5,997 bases of DNA, from positions 1 to 5,997 of the forward strand of contig CAZZIZ010000203.1 of the NCBI GenBank assembly GCA_964654535.1. Reading direction: 5' to 3'. Source of the stretch: CAZZIZ01 sp964654535 (GTDB taxonomy: Bacteria > Bacteroidota > Bacteroidia > Chitinophagales > UBA2359). Positions 5,946 through 5,997 of this stretch are shown piece after piece; the first letter of the stretch is position 1; each line of letters starts with the position of its first letter. The position numbers and the translations under genes were made by a program. The notes beneath the pieces were generated by a model. The model did no database searches. It was given only the letters and a program-made list of their open reading frames with translations, and was not told the origin of the DNA.

Positions 5946-5997
5946 ATGTGGTTTACTCTTTAATAATTTACAAATACTTGAGAATTGAGGGTGGTTG

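Overview
The window looks like a chromosomal segment of a Bacteroidota bacterium, probably Flavobacteriia or a close relative. Three things support this. The protein families are characteristic of the phylum: a DUF2723/GT117 multi-spanning membrane protein and a GWxTD-domain lipoprotein. The tRNA gene has a TAnnTTTG-type -7 promoter box, the form used by the Bacteroidota primary sigma factor. The coding sequences also lack clear Shine-Dalgarno sites. Gene order and protein content look like ordinary core genome, with no sign of a phage, plasmid, insertion sequence or defence locus.

Layout, left to right. Positions 1-424 contain no convincing gene. They hold a plus-strand intrinsic terminator (24-55) for something left of the window, a second hairpin with a GNRA-type tetraloop (61-86), and then a cluster of repeat-like and dyad-symmetric DNA (about 211-402) resembling short dispersed intergenic repeats of Bacteroidota genomes. 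Positions 425-5613 are a compact minus-strand operon transcribed right to left: a GT117/DUF2723 integral membrane protein (start probably ATG at 5613), then a 24-base gap, then a GWxTD lipoprotein (GTG start), then an rlmB-like SPOUT rRNA 2'-O-methyltransferase whose ATG overlaps the preceding stop by one base (TAATG). Positions 5614-5838 are a divergent intergenic region with an imperfect 39-base-period direct repeat near the operon and a good promoter on the other side for a tRNA-Gln(UUG) gene (5839-5910). A strong intrinsic terminator (5914-5945) follows the tRNA.

How the genes may work together: the first two products belong to the envelope. One is an inner-membrane GT-C-type protein with a large C-terminal periplasmic-type domain, and the other is a lipoprotein of unknown function. 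Their tight linkage suggests a shared envelope role, but the sequence does not show which substrate is glycosylated. The rRNA methyltransferase appears to be co-transcribed, and probably translationally coupled, rather than functionally related. I found no evidence of an undescribed system. The points most worth a second look are the repeat cluster downstream of rlmB, the membrane-protein/lipoprotein pair, and the control region of the operon.
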